A stretch of DNA of 64,000 nt from Acidaminobacter sp. (lineage in GTDB: Bacteria; Bacillota; Clostridia; Peptostreptococcales; Acidaminobacteraceae): NCBI RefSeq assembly GCF_030247605.1, contig NZ_JAOTSB010000016.1, positions 1 to 64,000 of the forward strand, in the 5' to 3' direction. The translations under genes were made by a program, and so were the position numbers. This document shows, in pieces, positions 17,060-25,433 of the stretch. How positions within the stretch are numbered: the first letter of the stretch is position 1; each line of letters begins with the position of its first letter. The notes under the pieces are model-generated. The model searched no databases, was not told the origin of the DNA, and worked only from the letters and a program-made list of their open reading frames with translations.

Positions 17060-18259
17060 ATGGAGCAAAAAAAGGGCTTAATTCAGAAGTGGTTTGGCAG
17101 GAAAAATGGCCGGGGCTCCGCTAAAAGCGTCAACTACATGAGCGCTAAGGAAATCAGGCAGATTTCGAGGGAGAACCGGAGAATTACGGACGAGTTTGAA
17201 AGGGTGAGGAACCGGGAAAATGTCCCGGAGTCTGAATATACGGCAGTCATGAAGGATCCGGGAAACATCCTGGAAATAGAGGATCTCAACACCTGGTTTT
17301 TCACTGACATTGGTACCGTCAAAGCCGTGGACGGGGTGACCTTCTCAGTACCCAGGGGCAAGACGGTGGGCGTCGTTGGAGAATCCGGCTGCGGCAAGTC
17401 GGTGACGGCGCTGTCCATCATGCAGCTGGTGCAGCGGCCTCAGGGACAGGTGGTCAAAGGTGAGCTTCGCTTTGCGACAGACGACCTGACGATTGATCTC
17501 GTCAGGATTCCAACAGAAAAAATGCAAAAAATTCGTGGCAATGAAATCTCGATGATCTTCCAGGAGCCCATGACCAGCCTCAATCCGGTTTTCAAGGTCG
17601 GCATGCAGATCGATGAGGTCATAGCCCTTCACAATGAAGGCATGAAGAGCGAAGAAGTTAAGGCCAGGACTATTGAAATGATCAAGCTTGTGGGCATTGC
17701 CAATGCGGAGGGTGTCTATGACATGTACCCCCATGAGTTGTCTGGAGGTATGCGTCAGCGCGCCATGATCGCCATGGCACTGGCCTGTACGCCAAAGCTG
17801 ATCATAGCGGATGAGCCGACCACAGCCCTGGACGTGACCATTCAGGCGCAGATCATGGATCTGCTCAGGCAGCTGAAGGAACGGATCAACAGCAGCATCA
17901 TGCTGATTACCCACGATCTGGGGGTCATTGCCGAAATGGCGGACTATGTGGTGGTTATGTATGCGGGCCGAATTGTAGAGCAGGGGACGGCGGCAGAGGT
18001 CTTTCACCACCCGTCGCACCCATATACTGTGGGGCTCATGGCCAGCAGACCGAGCCGGATCAGGAGCGCTGAGCAGCTTTACAGCATTCCGGGCTCGGTG
18101 CCGAATCCTATTGATATGCCGAATTACTGCTATTTCAGGGATCGCTGCAATAGGGCGTTTGAGGCGTGCAACGGGGACTATCCGCCTACATTTTCAATAT
18201 CCGGGACACACAGTGCTGCCTGCTACCATTATTCTGCTGTAAGCGAGGTGGGAAAATGA
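17060..18259 (+). CDS. Peptide ABC transporter ATPase, DppD/OppD type
   Basis: 399 residues. Walker A GESGCGKS (about 112-119), Q-loop FQEPMTSLNP, signature LSGGMRQRAMIAMALA, Walker B LIIADEPTTALD, and the C-terminal oligo-HPY region with FRDRCNRAFEAC, a cysteine-bearing motif typical of this family. About 70 basic and charged residues precede the ATPase domain, longer than usual. It powers uptake together with the next ATPase. Start ATG 17060 is seven bases after the permease stop. Confidence 0.92.
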   Translation: MEQKKGLIQKWFGRKNGRGSAKSVNYMSAKEIRQISRENRRITDEFERVRNRENVPESEYTAVMKDPGNILEIEDLNTWFFTDIGTVKAVDGVTFSVPRGKTVGVVGESGCGKSVTALSIMQLVQRPQGQVVKGELRFATDDLTIDLVRIPTEKMQKIRGNEISMIFQEPMTSLNPVFKVGMQIDEVIALHNEGMKSEEVKARTIEMIKLVGIANAEGVYDMYPHELSGGMRQRAMIAMALACTPKLIIADEPTTALDVTIQAQIMDLLRQLKERINSSIMLITHDLGVIAEMADYVVVMYAGRIVEQGTAAEVFHHPSHPYTVGLMASRPSRIRSAEQLYSIPGSVPNPIDMPNYCYFRDRCNRAFEACNGDYPPTFSISGTHSAACYHYSAVSEVGK

Positions 18260-19305
18260 TTGATGATAAACGGATGAAGGAAGACCGATTCGAAAGGCGA
18301 CCATCTGAGGTTTCGTTAACGGAGGCTTCATTATTGGAAGTGAAAAACCTCAAGACTTATTTTCCCATCTCAAGCGGGTTGTTTTCAAAGGTTAAGGGCT
18401 ACGTTAAAGCGGTGGATGACGTCAGTTTTTCTATCCAAAGAGGCACGACCATGGGGTTGGTGGGGGAGTCGGGGTGTGGTAAGACGACCATCGGCAAAAC
18501 CATCCTTAGGCTGACGGAGATTACGAGCGGGTCGGTGACTTTTGACGGGATTGACATTCACGCGCTGGACCGAAGGGCGCTGAGGGCGCTGAGGCCGAGG
18601 ATCCAGATCATTTTTCAGGATCCTTATTCGAGCCTGTCGCCGCGGATGCCAGTGGGCGAAATTATTGGAGAGGCGGTTCGGGAGAAGCGGCTGGTGGCGC
18701 CGGAGAAGTTTGATGATTATATCACCGGCATTATGAAGGACTGCGGGCTGCAGGAGTACCACAAGGACCGGTATCCCCATGAGTTTTCAGGGGGGCAGCG
18801 GCAGCGGATCTGCATTGCGCGGGCTCTGGCGCTGAATCCGGAATTTATTGTCTGCGACGAGCCGGTGTCGGCCCTGGATGTGTCGATTCAGGCGCAGATC
18901 ATCAACTTGCTGAAGGCGCTGCAGGCCAAATACGGGCTGACTTATCTGTTCATTTCCCATGACCTTTCGGTGGTTGAGCACATTTCGGATACGGTGGGGG
19001 TCATGTATCTGGGAAATCTGGTGGAGTACGCGGACAAGGCATCCATTTTTGACAATCCGCTGCACCCCTATACTATGGCGCTGTTTAGCGCGATACCTGT
19101 GCCGGATCCGGACGTGAAGACCAATCGCATCATTTTGGAGGGAAGCATCCCGTCGCCGGCAAATCCCCCTGAGGGCTGCAAATTTCATACACGCTGCAGC
19201 TACTGCATGGAGATCTGTAAGTTGGAAGTCCCTCAAATGCAGACTATAGGGGCGGGCCATCAGGTGGCGTGCCATTTGTATAAGGATGGGAGGCGAATAG
19301 GATGA
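18256..19305 (+). CDS. Peptide ABC transporter ATPase, DppF/OppF type
   Basis: 349 residues. Walker A GESGCGKT (about 77-84), Q-loop IIFQDPYSSLSPRM, signature FSGGQRQRICIARALA, Walker B FIVCDEPVSALD, and oligo-HPY C-terminus with CKFHTRCSYCMEIC. It pairs with the upstream ATPase. Its ATG overlaps the upstream stop by four bases (ATGA), showing translational coupling; the longer frame from 18166 is not needed. Its own stop overlaps the start of a small membrane protein. Confidence 0.92.
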   Translation: MIDDKRMKEDRFERRPSEVSLTEASLLEVKNLKTYFPISSGLFSKVKGYVKAVDDVSFSIQRGTTMGLVGESGCGKTTIGKTILRLTEITSGSVTFDGIDIHALDRRALRALRPRIQIIFQDPYSSLSPRMPVGEIIGEAVREKRLVAPEKFDDYITGIMKDCGLQEYHKDRYPHEFSGGQRQRICIARALALNPEFIVCDEPVSALDVSIQAQIINLLKALQAKYGLTYLFISHDLSVVEHISDTVGVMYLGNLVEYADKASIFDNPLHPYTMALFSAIPVPDPDVKTNRIILEGSIPSPANPPEGCKFHTRCSYCMEICKLEVPQMQTIGAGHQVACHLYKDGRRIG

Positions 19306-19511
19306 GGCTGTGGGAGGACGTCGAGATTCCCGTAAGAGAGGCGGAGGAACGCCCAGGGGTATATACGGCCGGTTCGGGACTTGACATGAGCCGCCGGGAA
19401 GCTGCGGAGCTGACGCGGTCTGCACTGGCTGCAGGTTTGGCTGTGGGATTCGCGTTTATCTTTGGTTTTTTTCTCTTCATTTTGTTCGCGACAAAGGTTT
19501 GGTTTAATTAG
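19302..19511 (+). CDS. Small single-span membrane protein, unknown
   Basis: 69 residues: a charged N-terminal half and one membrane helix (LAAGLAVGFAFIFGFFLFIL, about 43-62). It matches no family known to me. The ATGA overlap with the DppF-type gene indicates that it is translated with the transporter operon, so it may be an accessory subunit. It could also be an accidental frame, but the clean membrane helix and coupling argue for a real gene. Confidence 0.6.
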   Translation: MRLWEDVEIPVREAEERPGVYTAGSGLDMSRREAAELTRSALAAGLAVGFAFIFGFFLFILFATKVWFN

Positions 19512-19533
19512 GTTGAAATGAGGTGGGCACAGT

Positions 19534-20118
19534 ATGAAACTGGAGAACAGAGAGTTTAACTATGAGGTCATAGATGAAATTAAAACGCGCTGGTCACCGA
19601 GGGCCTTTGATCCGGAGCGCACCGTGCCGGAGGAAGACCTGATGGGCATGCTGGAAGCGGCGCGTTACGCGCCTTCCTGCTTTAATGAGCAGCCCTGGCG
19701 CATAATTGTGGGCCGACGGGGTGATTCGAATTTTGAAAGGATCAAAGCGGCTTTAACGGACTCGAATAGAGAGTGGGCATCGAGTGCGTCCGTCCTTATG
19801 ATGATCCTCTCAGTGCAAAACTTTGAATATAATCAGAAGCCCAACCGCTGGCATTTGTTTGACGCAGGCACGGCTTGGGGATACCTTAGCCTTGAGGCGG
19901 AGCGAAGAGGGCTGATCACCCATGCCATGGCGGGCTATAGCCGGGATCAGATTCGTGAGGCTTTTGGCGTTCCGGAGGAGCTCAGCATCATTGCGGCGGT
20001 GGCCGTGGGTTACTATGGCGACAAAGAGGCGCTCAGTCCTAAAAATTTTGATAAAGAGAAGCCATCCCCAAGAAAATCTATTCAGGAGATCCTGTATCAA
20101 AGCCGAATGGAAGATTGA
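19534..20118 (+). CDS. Nitroreductase-family flavoprotein
   Basis: 194 residues. The FMN-binding N-terminus contains KTRWSPRAFDPERTVPEEDL and AARYAPSCFNEQPWRIIVG (about 42-60), and the second flavin region AGTAWGYLSLEAERRGLITH (about 111-130). It probably reduces nitro, quinone or similar compounds using NAD(P)H. It follows the transporter operon by 22 bases and could be cotranscribed, but no functional link is evident. Confidence 0.88.
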   Translation: MKLENREFNYEVIDEIKTRWSPRAFDPERTVPEEDLMGMLEAARYAPSCFNEQPWRIIVGRRGDSNFERIKAALTDSNREWASSASVLMMILSVQNFEYNQKPNRWHLFDAGTAWGYLSLEAERRGLITHAMAGYSRDQIREAFGVPEELSIIAAVAVGYYGDKEALSPKNFDKEKPSPRKSIQEILYQSRMED

Positions 20119-20234
20119 ATGTGGTTTTGTGACACGAAATGATGGAAAGATTGCTCCGTTGGAAGAGGGCGATGGAAGGGGGGGGCAGATACCGCCATCC
20201 AACCTCCGAGCGAATAAGAATAAGAGGTGGCTGC

Positions 20235-21212
20235 ATGACGCATCATAAAATTGAGGACTCAGCCAGAGTGATAGGGGCTGTAACTCTGGGTGAAGGGGTT
20301 TACGTTGCGCAGGGCACTATCTTGAGATCTGAGGAGGATTCGGTGAGCCTCGGAAATCAAAGCATGGTCCTTGAAAATTCGGTTGTGATTGGAACCTCCG
20401 CGTATCCGGTGGTCGTTGGAAGCAAAACCATCTTTGGGCACAAGTGTATTGTCCTTGGGGCTGAGATTGGGGATCTATGCGAAATTGGCAATGGGACTAT
20501 TTTTCTTCCGGGATCGAAGGTGGGTGACTATTGTATCTTTGGTGAAGGCACAGTAGTCGCGCCAGGGAAAGTGATCCCGGAAGAATCCGTGGTAGTCGGG
20601 CGGCCGGGGCGCGTCATCAGAAAACTGACAGAACAGGACAAAGCCATGATCTCGAGAATGCGGGGGAATGATGTGACCTTAGCGCCTGTTGCCCGGCATA
20701 AGCTTCAAATAGAACCGAGAGAGAGTGATCTTATGGGGAAACTTTACCCGTTTGGCAGCAAAGTGCCATTTGTCGATGAAAGCGCATTTATTTTCGATAC
20801 CGCAGAGATTACAGGAGATGTAGTCGTTGGAGCAAACTCAAAGATTGCCTCCGGTGTGCGGATCATAGGCAATACCCATGGCCCAGTCAGGATTGGAAAC
20901 AATGTCCAGATTCTTGAAAATTCGGTGCTGCATCTCCTGCCTGACAATGCGCTGATTATTGAGGACAACGTGACGATTGGTCCGGGCTGTATTGTGCATG
21001 GCTGTTCTATAGGCGCCGGATCCGTGATTGAAGCGGGGGCCATTGTGTGTGACTACAGCGTTCTGGGGCGCAATACCCTGGTGAAGTGCGGCAGTCTGGT
21101 CAAGCAGCGCAGTGTCGTGGAAGATCATCAGATCATGGAAGGGTTTCCGGCTAAGGTTGTCGGGGTTAATACGGATATTATGAAGTTTCCGGATTGGGCG
21201 ATTCGGGAGTAG
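20235..21212 (+). CDS. Tandem gamma-carbonic-anhydrase-like protein
   Basis: 325 residues made of two left-handed beta-helix (hexapeptide repeat) domains, about 1-130 and 165-310, joined by a helical linker; ordinary gamma-class enzymes have one domain of about 180. The three zinc histidines of the family (81, 117 and 122 in the Methanosarcina enzyme) are split. Domain 1 keeps only the 117-type histidine (His69 in FGHKCIVLG; Ile52 and Leu74 replace the others). Domain 2 keeps the 81- and 122-type (His233 in NSVLHLL, His255 in CIVHGC; Pro250 replaces the 117-type). In the family trimer, a site takes two histidines from one subunit and one from its neighbour. Start ATG 20235 after AGAGGTGG. Confidence 0.8.
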   Translation: MTHHKIEDSARVIGAVTLGEGVYVAQGTILRSEEDSVSLGNQSMVLENSVVIGTSAYPVVVGSKTIFGHKCIVLGAEIGDLCEIGNGTIFLPGSKVGDYCIFGEGTVVAPGKVIPEESVVVGRPGRVIRKLTEQDKAMISRMRGNDVTLAPVARHKLQIEPRESDLMGKLYPFGSKVPFVDESAFIFDTAEITGDVVVGANSKIASGVRIIGNTHGPVRIGNNVQILENSVLHLLPDNALIIEDNVTIGPGCIVHGCSIGAGSVIEAGAIVCDYSVLGRNTLVKCGSLVKQRSVVEDHQIMEGFPAKVVGVNTDIMKFPDWAIRE

Positions 21213-21249
21213 TACCTGGAGTAATTGGTATAATATTTGAGATGGACAC

Positions 21250-21283
21250 AAAAAGCGCCAGTCCCGAGAGACTGACGCTTTTT
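21250..21283. terminator. Bidirectional terminator
   Basis: AAAAAGCG(CC)AGTC / GACT(GA)CGCTTTTT between two converging genes. Confidence 0.85.
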
Positions 21284-21323
21284 GTCTATACGGATCATTT
21301 AATTTTCGCCGAGTTTCAGTGGA

Positions 21324-21536
21324 TTAATCTTCCACGCCAATCATGACGTTGGAAGCTTTGATAATCGCGAAAGCTTCTTTGCCGACTTCCAGTCCCAGCT
21401 CTTTGACGGAATCAATGGTGATGATAGAAGTGACAAGCTGTCCGCCTGCAAGCTCAATAGTGACTTTGGAATTGACTGCACCTTCTTTGATGTCGACGAT
21501 TTTGCCTTTGAGTTGGTTTCTTGCGCTCATTCTCAT
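21324..21536 (-). CDS. Molybdenum-pterin-binding (Mop/TOBE) protein
   Basis: 70 residues, a single Mop-type TOBE domain. It begins SARNQLKGKIVDIKEGAVNS and contains VTIELAGGQLVTSIIT and AFAIIKASNVMIGVED, the usual molbindin pattern. It binds molybdate in the cytoplasm for storage or homeostasis. It lies 40 bases downstream of a molybdate-type permease on the same strand. Start at 21536 follows AAAGGAGAG. Confidence 0.92.
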   Translation of the reverse strand: MRMSARNQLKGKIVDIKEGAVNSKVTIELAGGQLVTSIITIDSVKELGLEVGKEAFAIIKASNVMIGVED

Positions 21537-21575
21537 TGATTTTCTCTCCTTTTTATTTGGGGCTGTTTGTTAGGG

Positions 21576-22715
21576 CTATACTTTGACAATACGTCTTTGA
21601 ATTAACTGCTGAAGAAGAACGCCGGCGACAAAGCCCGCACCCATGTTGGAAATGCCAATTGCGGCAGTTACCAGCATAATGATATAATTCTCCCTTTCCT
21701 GACTGGCACCTCTGGTGCTTAAGGTCAACTCCAATCCTGCGAAAAAGAGAAGAACACCTAAAATGGATTTTGGCAAGGCTTCAAGCAATAAAATGATCGA
21801 TGTGCTGAAGAAGAGGGATAGTATGACAAGAATACCTCCGAGGATGACCATGGCGCCGCCTGTTTTGGCACCGAATCTGGTATGACCCGCCAGTCCGCCC
21901 GCGCCATGGCAGACTGGGACACCACCTAAAATAGGTGAAATAAGATTGATAATGCCATGGGAGATTGCGATTTTTCGCTCTGAAACCGGTCTGGCTGGAA
22001 ACAACCGGTTGTTTTCAGAGGTTAGCGCGACGATTGCGTTTCCGAGGGTCAGCGGCATTTGTGGGAGGGCGAGCAACAGTGTGCCTGAGAGGATGTCATT
22101 CCAGGAGAGTGAGGTTAAAGTCACGGCCGGTGTTTTGAATTCCGGGATCATCAGGCTGAAATTAATGATGGCTGGCTGCTGGAAGGCGGCAATGACACAT
22201 CCGAGGATTAAGACGACAAAGATAGACGGAAATTTATCCATTTTATTCAAGATCAAAATTAGTGCCAAACTGACTAGACCAATTACTAAATTTGTTTTTA
22301 TCATGCGGACTGCTTCCAGCATAAACGCAATGCCGAGGCCCAGCATTATGCCTTGAAGCACCGGCTTTGTAATGATTTTGGCGATCCATTTCATGGAACC
22401 GCTGACACCGAGGAGCAACCAGATGATGCCGGTCGCAATCCCGGCGCCCCAAATCACCTGGGGTGATATGGCGCCTCCGCTGGCGATGGCCGCGCCGCCG
22501 ATTGCTTTCATAGGTTGGATTGGCATTGGCGTTTTGTAAAAAAGACCGGCTCCAATCATCAGGATGCCAAAAGAAAACAACACGCCCACAGGATTCAGCC
22601 CAACTATTGAAACGTATCCTATAACATAGGGAATAAAGACGCCCAGATCGCCAAAAGCGCCGGCCCATTCGTTTAAGTTGTATTTGTTTTTGTTTTTGTT
22701 TCTGTCAGATGTCAT
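21576..22715 (-). CDS. MOT1-type molybdate/sulfate transporter
   Basis: 379 residues with about 10-11 membrane helices. The hallmarks of the SulP-related MOT1 family are visible: NEWAGAFGDLGVFIPYVIGY at the N-terminus, TPMPIQPMKAIGGAAIA, and PVCHGAGGLAGHTRFGAKTG in the second half. It should import molybdate, which matches the adjacent Mop protein. Start at ATG 22715 is set by AAAGGTGG; the TTG upstream at 22733 precedes that site. Confidence 0.88.
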   Translation of the reverse strand: MTSDRNKNKNKYNLNEWAGAFGDLGVFIPYVIGYVSIVGLNPVGVLFSFGILMIGAGLFYKTPMPIQPMKAIGGAAIASGGAISPQVIWGAGIATGIIWLLLGVSGSMKWIAKIITKPVLQGIMLGLGIAFMLEAVRMIKTNLVIGLVSLALILILNKMDKFPSIFVVLILGCVIAAFQQPAIINFSLMIPEFKTPAVTLTSLSWNDILSGTLLLALPQMPLTLGNAIVALTSENNRLFPARPVSERKIAISHGIINLISPILGGVPVCHGAGGLAGHTRFGAKTGGAMVILGGILVILSLFFSTSIILLLEALPKSILGVLLFFAGLELTLSTRGASQERENYIIMLVTAAIGISNMGAGFVAGVLLQQLIQRRIVKV

Positions 22716-22819
22716 AAAACCACCTTTCAGCAAATTGGGGAGGATGCGCTGATTATAAATTATGCTATGTTTATACCCAATGAGAAACTGCTTATCTATG
22801 AAAATGTGGTTTGCCCGTG

Positions 22820-22828
22820 TGATATAAT
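22820..22828 (+). promoter_or_regulatory. Extended -10 promoter
   Basis: TGATATAAT matches the TGnTATAAT extended -10. No good -35 is visible. It lies 69 bases before the Csac_0668-type gene. Confidence 0.5.
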
Positions 22829-22896
22829 TTTGTGATATCTTATTTGGATGACTGGACTATATTGGATAAGTAGTACCTGGGATGTGGAGGTCGGAG

Positions 22897-23433
22897 ATGG
22901 AAAGTTTAAACATTACTACTGTGAAATTTATGTCTGAAATGAAAGCAGTGCCTCAAAAGGCCTGCCCACACTGCGGCAAGCAGGGGCGACCGGTAGGGGG
23001 CGTTACGGTGAAGCATCTGGTAGAGGCAGTGCATCAAGACAAGGTAGATGCTGGAGATGCTTACTTCATATGCATGGAGGAGGCGTGTGACGTAGTCTAT
23101 TATGAGGCTTCAGGTGACTTAAGATTTTTAAAGCATGAGGTTAGCGTTCCCGTATGGTTCAAGAAAGACGCAGATCCCAAATACGCCTGCTATTGCAGTC
23201 GTGTTACTGTGGAAGACGTCATTCATGCGGTCGTTGATCATGGCGCAAGTACGGTAAAAGACGTGAATCAGCTGACAGGCGCCATGAAGAACGCCAACTG
23301 CAAATTGAGCAATCCCCTAGGCGTATGCTGTCATTCGGTGATTCAGGAGGCCATCGACCAAGGGAAGGCCATGAAGGGCAATGTGGGCGACGGGGGAAAC
23401 TCGGTGTCAGACACTGAGTTTCAGGGTCGATAG
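22897..23433 (+). CDS. Csac_0668-type [2Fe-2S]-binding protein
   Basis: 178 residues. The N-terminal metal-binding region has CPHCGK (Cys23, Cys26) and ICMEEACDVVYY. The C-terminal BFD-like [2Fe-2S] domain has YACYCSRVTVEDVIHAVVDH and a second cysteine group in NCKLSNPLGVCCH. Homologs include CopZ-type proteins, and some family members are selenoproteins; here the N-terminal motif uses cysteine. A role in metal or electron handling is inferred. Start ATG 22897 after TGGAGG. The last dozen codons (from about 23398) are written by a copy of the intergenic GTGTCAGACAC repeat, so the C-terminal tail is probably repeat-derived. Confidence 0.8.
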   Translation: MESLNITTVKFMSEMKAVPQKACPHCGKQGRPVGGVTVKHLVEAVHQDKVDAGDAYFICMEEACDVVYYEASGDLRFLKHEVSVPVWFKKDADPKYACYCSRVTVEDVIHAVVDHGASTVKDVNQLTGAMKNANCKLSNPLGVCCHSVIQEAIDQGKAMKGNVGDGGNSVSDTEFQGR

Positions 23434-23453
23434 GCGCAGCTGCTGACACCCTT
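23399..23453. repeat. GTGTCAGACAC palindromic repeat overlapping a gene end
   Basis: AACTCGGTGTCAGACACTGA + GTTTC, then GTCGATAGGCGCAGCTGCTG + ACACC. It joins the two repeat cores seen separately elsewhere (37501 and 9821). The first part is inside the upstream coding region. Confidence 0.7.
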
Positions 23454-23477
23454 TTCAATTGAAATTGAGAAAAAAAT

Positions 23478-23534
23478 AAAGAGTTTGTTTGAAGAAGACT
23501 GACCACTGGCAGTTTCTTCAAACAAGCTCTTTTT
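23478..23534. terminator. Bidirectional terminator
   Basis: Long stem AAAGAGTTTGTTTGAAGAA / TTCTTCAAACAAGCTCTTTT with an inner ACTG/CAGT, between converging genes. Confidence 0.9.
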
Positions 23535-23537
23535 ATA

Positions 23538-24938
23538 CTATTCTTTTCCCGTCCAGCAATAGGTGCAGAGGTTTTCTTCCCCAATGCCGATCGCGTCCAC
23601 CATGTCGTGGATGTTCTGGAATTTGAGCGTGGAGAGATTGAGGTGCTTTCGGATGCCATCGATCATCATGCCATATTTCTCGGAATCCGGATCGCAGTAT
23701 TCCTTTAGGGAGTCAGGAATTTTGCCTTCAATGTCAATGATGACCTGTCGTGCCACCAAGTCCATTTCCGACCGGGAGGAAGAAAAATTGATGAATTTGC
23801 AGCCGAACACCAGTGGCGGGCAGGCAGAACGGATGTGGACTTCTTTGGCGTTGCAGCCGTAAAGCAGTTCCACGGTTTCTCTCAGCTGTGTGCCGCGGAC
23901 AATGGAGTCGTCACACATGAGAAGACGCTTGCCTTCCACCAATTCTGGAATTGGCATGAGTTTCATTCGCGCAACAAGATTTCGCACTTCTTGATTTTGA
24001 GGCATAAAGCTTCTGGACCAGGTTGGTGTGTATTTGATAAACGGTCGTCCAAAAGGGATCTTTGACTCGTTGGAATAGCCTATGGCGTGGCCGACACCAG
24101 AATCCGGGACACCAGCCACCACATCGATTTCTTCTGTGTCATTCTTAGCCATTAAGGCGCCATTTCTGTACCTCATAAGTTCAACGCTTTCGCCTTCGTA
24201 GGTTGAGGATGGATAGCCGTAGTACACCCAAAGGAAGGCGCAAATCTTCTTTTCTTTTCTGGCGGGCACAATCTTCTCGATGCCTTCGGGCTTCAGCAGA
24301 ACAATTTCCCCCGGGCCGAGTTCGTAGTCAAAGACATAGCCCAGGTTGGCGAAGACACAGGACTCAAAAGTCACGCAATAGGTATCCTCTTTCTTGCCTA
24401 CGATCAGCGGCGTACGCCCGTACTTATCTCTCGCGGCATAAACCCCATGGGTAGTGAGCAGCAAAATGGAACAGGAGCCTTGAATAAGTTCCTGAGCCCT
24501 TTTTAACCCGTCTACAAAGGAGTTTTCCGTATCGATGATCGCAGAAACCAATTCTGTAGGATTAATGACGCCTCTGCTGGTCTCCATGAAATGCACCATG
24601 CGATTTTCGAAAGCAGCGCCAATGATTTCATCCACGTTGTTGATCTTGCCCACGGTGGAGATGGAGTACTGGCCGAGGTGTGAACGCACGGTCAGAGGTT
24701 GAGCCTCCGCATCGCTGATGCAGCCTATGCCCATGTTGCCTTTAAACTCCTCAAGTTCACTTTCAAATTTGGCTCTGAATTGCGTATTGGAAATGTTATG
24801 GATCGATCTGTGAATCGTATTTCCATCCAGAATCGCCATACCACCCTTACTGGTTCCCAGATGCGAGTGATAATCCGTACCGAAAAAGACATCAAAGACA
24901 CAATCCTTTTTGGAAACAACCCCAAAAAGTCCTCCCAT
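23538..24938 (-). CDS. PurF-like amidophosphoribosyltransferase paralog lacking the glutaminase cysteine
   Basis: 466 residues, the length of PurF. The N-terminal Ntn-hydrolase domain begins MGGLFGVVSKKDC, where true PurF has Cys2 as nucleophile (MCGI); here the position is glycine. The rest of the fold (YHSHLGTSKGGMAI) and the phosphoribosyl domain are kept, with the PRPP loop LLMCDDSIVRGTQLRET (about 337-353). A CTYCWTGK motif ends the protein. It may therefore use ammonia, serve as a regulatory subunit, or make another phosphoribosylamine product. Start at ATG 24938 after GGGAG; the upstream in-frame ATG at 24959 has no site. Confidence 0.85.
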   Translation of the reverse strand: MGGLFGVVSKKDCVFDVFFGTDYHSHLGTSKGGMAILDGNTIHRSIHNISNTQFRAKFESELEEFKGNMGIGCISDAEAQPLTVRSHLGQYSISTVGKINNVDEIIGAAFENRMVHFMETSRGVINPTELVSAIIDTENSFVDGLKRAQELIQGSCSILLLTTHGVYAARDKYGRTPLIVGKKEDTYCVTFESCVFANLGYVFDYELGPGEIVLLKPEGIEKIVPARKEKKICAFLWVYYGYPSSTYEGESVELMRYRNGALMAKNDTEEIDVVAGVPDSGVGHAIGYSNESKIPFGRPFIKYTPTWSRSFMPQNQEVRNLVARMKLMPIPELVEGKRLLMCDDSIVRGTQLRETVELLYGCNAKEVHIRSACPPLVFGCKFINFSSSRSEMDLVARQVIIDIEGKIPDSLKEYCDPDSEKYGMMIDGIRKHLNLSTLKFQNIHDMVDAIGIGEENLCTYCWTGKE

Positions 24939-25433
24939 TGTTACACGCTCCCTTGGCAATAATGTTAGTGTTGGTTTTTAGAGGAAAATAATAAAAAGTT
25001 CGTAAAAACTCTAAAATTTATGACTAGCTTTTGTTCTATGATACAGTATACAAAGAAAATATGCAAATTACACGAATTAAAAAGCAGAACAATAGAAAAA
25101 TGTACAGAATTTTGGTTTTGCCAGTCATGTGGACGGGAATGTGCGGTTTAGACAGTCAAAGTTCAGGTGAATGGGACCATCGGCATAGCTTTTTGAGGTG
25201 TTGACGGACAAAGTGGTGGAATAGATTATTAATTGTTCGGATATATTGCTCTATTTACTTCTTTAATAGAGAAGCGTTAATCATCAGAACATCCTATTGG
25301 CGTTTTATGTCAGAGAATGCTAAGATTTCACATAGATGACGCGTTTTGACGTATGAATTGTATGCCTGAATAGGCGGACTTGTCTTTAAGATACAAACGT
25401 CAAGCGCAGTTTTTCTGCATAGGGGTGAGGTAT
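24939..25433. other. Divergent intergenic region, 495 bases
   Basis: AT-rich on the left. It holds a PurBox-like site (25232-25244), a partial one (about 24995-25007) and an exact copy of the iterated motif (GACCATCGGC, 25174-25183). No purine riboswitch fold was found. Nothing else was recognised. Confidence 0.6.
25232..25244 (-). promoter_or_regulatory. Candidate PurR box
   Basis: On the minus strand ATATCCGAACAAT fits the Bacillus PurBox AWWWCCGAACWWT at every position. It is 294 bases from the PurF-like start, further than in Bacillus. A weaker match (AAAGTTCGTAAAA) lies close to the gene. Confidence 0.35.

Noticed and set aside
24939..25433. Purine riboswitch before the PurF-like gene
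   Set aside because: The conserved purine-aptamer junction and loop sequences are absent on both strands.
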